Part shown: piece by piece, positions 61,787 through 64,000 of the stretch
How the letters are laid out: each line of letters opens with the position of its first letter
How positions within the stretch are numbered: the stretch's first letter is position 1
From: Gilvimarinus polysaccharolyticus
GTDB taxonomy: Bacteria > Pseudomonadota > Gammaproteobacteria > Pseudomonadales > Cellvibrionaceae
Length of the DNA stretch: 64,000 nucleotides
Assembly: GCF_001187555.1 (NCBI RefSeq)
Contig: NZ_LFIJ01000001.1
Coordinates: 894,169-958,168 of the forward strand
Direction: 5' to 3'
The notes under the pieces: model-generated
What the model was told of the DNA's origin: nothing
Databases searched by the model: none
The model's input: only the letters and a program-made list of their open reading frames with translations
Program-made: the position numbers and the translations under genes

Positions 61787-62122
61787 ATGTTAAAAGTATT
61801 TATTGTCCCGTTTCATGTGAAGGGATTAGAAAATTCCATAATGCCTCCGGAGATCGGAGGCGCATATGTCACCTGTTATTCACAAGGAGATACCTACGTT
61901 GAAGCGGTGGAAAATATTTTAAAGAAATTGGCTGAGGATGGGCTTCATCCTGAAGAAATTCTTGAGCCTGTGCATGAGATGGATGTGGATTCATGGGATG
62001 ATCACGTGAAAGAAACTTGGCCGGACTATACAAATAATTTACCTAGACAATCTGAGTTTGCAGAATCTATTGGTGCTAACCAAGTTGTATACGGTCCGTT
62101 CGGGTCTTATGACTCAAAATAA
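61787..62122 (+). CDS. Candidate immunity protein (CdiI-like) of the TpsA toxin
   Basis: The 111-residue acidic protein starts 23 bases after the TpsA stop, with AAGG about seven bases before ATG 61787. The first half reads like a small alpha/beta domain (M-L-K-V-F-I-V-P-F, then G-G-A-Y-V-T-C-Y-S-Q-G-D with a helix A-V-E-N-I-L-K-K-L), faintly reminiscent of HicB-type folds. The second half is rich in Asp/Glu with several Trp and Tyr. Position, size, charge and A/T-rich DNA all fit an immunity gene; no family is recognised. It is convergent with the DUF4291 gene only 9 bases away. Confidence 0.6.
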   Translation: MLKVFIVPFHVKGLENSIMPPEIGGAYVTCYSQGDTYVEAVENILKKLAEDGLHPEEILEPVHEMDVDSWDDHVKETWPDYTNNLPRQSEFAESIGANQVVYGPFGSYDSK

Positions 62123-62131
62123 AAGATGCTG

Positions 62132-62731
62132 CTACGTAGTATTTAATTTTGTTGTTAGTTTTGTATTGAGAGGATATTCAGTTTCGATGGGGAGTAGTCT
62201 TTTGACTGCTTCTAAGCTGTTTTTTTCTATAAGAGAATGAGCCTCTTCGGCAAGTTCGGTGACTTCGGTAATGTTCTGAACCCACTTATTCACATAGAGT
62301 GGTACAGCTTCATTAGTTAGCCCAATCTGAATAGCTCGATGTTCCAAAGGCTGTAAATGTAAATCCCGCTCTGGGTCCCATTGGATACGAACGGGAGTTG
62401 CTTTCTTAATTTTTAACCATTCTTCTTTGTCGGTATAGTTTTTTGCTTCATGGCTAAGTAAGCTATGTTCAAGCGCCCATTCAAAACCTTCTCTAGAAAT
62501 ATCAATTGCCAGAATACGATTCTGCCCGCTGTCTTTTTTACCCCATCCTGAGCGATACATCATCCAAAGAAATGAGGGTTTAATCCAGGTCATGCGTTCC
62601 ATTTTAAATGGTGGTGATTTGAATGTGCCGTGCTCAAGTGCTGAGTCGGCAATGGCATCACTGTAAGCTTGATAAACACGAATAGTTTTATCGTCATAAA
62701 CGGCGCGTATCTGGCGGGTTGGGATCTCCAT
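62132..62731 (-). CDS. DUF4291 family protein
   Basis: A 199-residue protein with the DUF4291 signature near its start: R-Q-I-R-A-V-Y-D-D-K-T-I-R-V-Y-Q-A-Y, then M-T-W-I-K-P-S-F-L-W-M-M-Y-R-S-G-W and Q-W-D-P-E-R-D-L. The biochemical function of this family is unknown to me. ATG 62731 overlaps the stop of the upstream XRE gene by one base (TGATG on the reverse strand) and is preceded by GGGAG, so the two are translationally coupled. The last about 15 residues, rich in Thr and Leu, look like a loose tail. The coupling suggests regulator and target, or a toxin-antitoxin-like pair, unproven. Confidence 0.8.
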   Translation of the reverse strand: MEIPTRQIRAVYDDKTIRVYQAYSDAIADSALEHGTFKSPPFKMERMTWIKPSFLWMMYRSGWGKKDSGQNRILAIDISREGFEWALEHSLLSHEAKNYTDKEEWLKIKKATPVRIQWDPERDLHLQPLEHRAIQIGLTNEAVPLYVNKWVQNITEVTELAEEAHSLIEKNSLEAVKRLLPIETEYPLNTKLTTKLNTT

Positions 62732-63111
62732 CACTTTGCTCCCGCCCGTGCTGAATCCCAACGCCGAGTCTGGTACTTCATCACCATGCCTTCGAGCAGT
62801 TCTTGAATAACTTGCTGTTCATCCTGATTTAGTTGCTCAATTGCCTCAAACAAAAACTTCATCTTCTCGCTAGGGCCACGGTCACTGGCTTCAAACACGA
62901 GTTCATCAAGGCTGACGTGTAATGCCTTAGCCAATTTGATAAGCCCTTCTAAGGTGGGTTGAGCCGCCCCTGTCTCGTATCGACGTACTTGGTTGATATG
63001 CATCTCAGCAGCATCGGCTAGCCCTTGCTGCGTTAAACCTTGTGCTTTGCGTATCTGAATCAGTCGAGTTGGGAAGTTCATGGGTAATAGCCAGATAATG
63101 GAATTGCCCAT
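62731..63111 (-). CDS. XRE-family transcriptional regulator coupled to DUF4291
   Basis: The 126-residue product has a helix-turn-helix of lambda-repressor type (about 16-70, R-K-A-Q-G-L-T-Q-Q-G-L-A-D-A and I-N-Q-V-R-R-Y-E-T-G) and a short helical tail. ATG 63111 has GGAGG eight bases before it and is taken as the start; ATG 63081 (M-N-F-P-T-R-L) gives the family-length protein but has no ribosome site. The predicted promoter has a perfect inverted repeat between -35 and -10 (63135-63151), so self-repression is likely. Confidence 0.85.
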   Translation of the reverse strand: MGNSIIWLLPMNFPTRLIQIRKAQGLTQQGLADAAEMHINQVRRYETGAAQPTLEGLIKLAKALHVSLDELVFEASDRGPSEKMKFLFEAIEQLNQDEQQVIQELLEGMVMKYQTRRWDSARAGAK

Positions 63112-63128
63112 AGCTTAATCCTCCGTTT

Positions 63129-63157
63129 ATATTAGGTATTGCAATGATACCCGTTAA
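63129..63157 (-). promoter_or_regulatory. Promoter with embedded operator for the XRE-DUF4291 pair
   Basis: Read on the reverse strand: -35 TTAACG (63157-63152), a 17-base spacer, -10 TAATAT (63134-63129). The spacer (63135-63151) is itself a perfect inverted repeat with arms GGTAT and ATACC around 7 bases. A repressor bound there would block RNA polymerase. The predicted transcript starts close to the GGAGG ribosome site, so the leader is very short. Confidence 0.6.
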
Positions 63158-63167
63158 AAAAATCATC

Positions 63168-63186
63168 GGGGTCAGGCCTTACATTT
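63168..63186. repeat. Direct repeat copy 1 upstream of RAYT gene
   Basis: GGGGTCAGGCCTTACATTT, identical to the copy at 63223-63241. A motif of this kind often stands upstream of RAYT/Y1 transposase genes and may be part of the transposase recognition DNA. Confidence 0.7.
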
Positions 63187-63222
63187 TACATTTTAAGGGA
63201 AAGCTACTAAGTTTAAAATATA

Positions 63223-63241
63223 GGGGTCAGGCCTTACATTT
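63223..63241. repeat. Direct repeat copy 2 upstream of RAYT gene
   Basis: Second exact copy of the 19-base motif, 55 bases from copy 1 (start to start) and about 58 bases before the transposase start. It is followed by GACATCCCG; copy 1 is instead followed by TACATTTTAAG. Confidence 0.7.
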
Positions 63242-63298
63242 GACATCCCGACGAGGAGTGCTAAGTTTTAGATGAATTGAAGCTTCGAGGTGCCTCTT

Positions 63299-64000
63299 AT
63301 GGCTCGCCCTCTGCGCATTGAATTTTCAGGTGCTTTGTATCACGTCACCTCTCGTGGTAACGCACGGCAGAATATATTTCTAGGGGACGATGATTTTGAG
63401 TGTTTTTTACGGCTCTTGGCCGTTGCCTGTGATCGCTTTCATTGGTTGTGTCACGCCTATTGTTTGATGTCGAATCATTATCACTTGCTGATTGAGACAC
63501 AAGCGCCATCCTTATCCAAAGGCATGAAATACCTAAATGGCACCTATACCTCGGCATTCAATCGTCAGCACCAACGAGTAGGGCATCTGTTGCAGGGGCG
63601 CTATAAGGCTATACTGGTAGAAAAAGACGCCTATTTATTAGAGCTGGCAAGGTATATTGTATTAAACCCTGTGCGGGCTCACATGGTGCGCTCGGCGCGC
63701 GAGTGGCCATGGAGCAGTTATCGAGCCACCGCCGGTCAAACAGCGGGGGCAAGAGCGCTAACGACAGATTGGGTGCTAGGAAACTTTGGCCGTCGCCGAA
63801 AAGCTGCGGTGGAGAGTTATAAGCGCTTTGTCCAAGAGGGTAAAAATCAGTCTTCACCTTGGGAAGAACTAAAGAATCAGGTGTATCTTGGCTCAGACGA
63901 GTTTGTCGACGACGCTCAAGCTAAGATGAATCCAGATCAATCCTTGCTGGACATTCCAAAACCGCAAAAGCTCAGCCCACCCAAGCCGTTGGAGTATTAC
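63299..64000 (+). mobile_element. REP-associated tyrosine transposase (RAYT, Y1_Tnp), 3' end outside window
   Basis: An open frame of 234 codons from ATG 63299 to the window edge. It starts M-A-R-P-L-R-I-E-F, has the HUH metal motif in M-S-N-H-Y-H-L-L-I-E and a tyrosine-bearing helix A-R-Y-I-V-L-N-P-V-R-A, typical of IS200-like single-strand transposases domesticated as RAYTs. Beyond about residue 160 the C-terminal extension (W-V-L-G-N-F-G-R-R-R, Y-K-R-F-V) is common in the longer group. Such proteins handle REP-like hairpins; no REP copies are evident in the window, only the two direct repeats upstream. Whether the gene is intact cannot be seen. Confidence 0.9.

Noticed and set aside
63168-63241. 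Repeat pair as the start of a CRISPR array
   Set aside because: Only two copies, no third repeat or regular spacing, and no cas genes; the link to the RAYT gene explains them better.

Overview
The window reads as a chromosomal segment of a gammaproteobacterium close to the Pseudomonadales/Cellvibrionales. The reasons are the gene order tRNA-Leu(UAG)-tig-clpP-clpX-lon-hupB-ppiD, then yejABEF-mltD-gloB-yafS-rnhA-dnaQ (the order I recall from Pseudomonas, parts of which E. coli shares), a cysH of the iron-sulfur APS-reductase type next to thrH, and an operon-type fadBA. No species can be named from the sequence alone.

Bases 1-43,000 are mostly core genome. On the left are the end of a rhodanese-like gene, a small membrane protein, a CNNM/CorC-type protein, a YpjD/CcsA-like protein and ffh. 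Next come a META-domain lipoprotein, NAD-malic enzyme, an XRE-cupin regulator and the fadBA beta-oxidation operon, then a PMI-like cupin protein. The protein-quality block tig-clpP-clpX-lon, with hupB and ppiD, carries a well-formed sigma-32-like promoter in front of lon. A reverse-strand pair (CheC-like phosphatase plus PAS-GGDEF cyclase) separates this block from the yejABEF peptide importer. After that come mltD, gloB, a YafS-like methyltransferase, rnhA, dnaQ, a ChpA-N-terminus-like protein, nudC, a membrane protein, sohB, a YhdH/AcuI-like reductase, msrA, cysH and thrH. The cysH/thrH intergenic region is unusually structured: a terminator-like hairpin, a 9-bp inverted repeat and a 14/16 match to the ParB site parS.

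From about 42.2 kb to the right edge the window is accessory in character. A ComEA-like helix-hairpin-helix protein is followed by a two-partner secretion locus: a TpsB transporter (575 aa) and one uninterrupted 5,797-codon TpsA exoprotein laid out like a contact-dependent inhibition (CDI) CdiA. Its parts are signal peptide, TPS domain, a very long FHA-1 repeat stretch, an acidic/Tyr-rich central region containing the conserved THKRLGD segment, an FHA-2-like repeat stretch, a hydrophobic pretoxin-like region, and a C-terminal module of about 140 residues in visibly more A/T-rich DNA. A 111-aa acidic protein starts 23 bases after the stop and is the obvious candidate immunity protein. Neither toxin nor immunity protein belongs to a family I can name with confidence; this is the most likely undescribed system in the window.

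Convergent to the immunity gene is a translationally coupled XRE regulator/DUF4291 pair. Its predicted promoter has a perfect 17-nt inverted repeat filling exactly the -35/-10 spacer, so it looks self-regulated. The window ends in a REP-associated tyrosine transposase (RAYT, Y1_Tnp) gene preceded by two direct repeats, so this right end looks like a region of gene exchange. TTG start codons (CNNM gene, PMI-like gene, yejB, rnhA, sohB) are common and were chosen by homology and spacing, not by initiation data.
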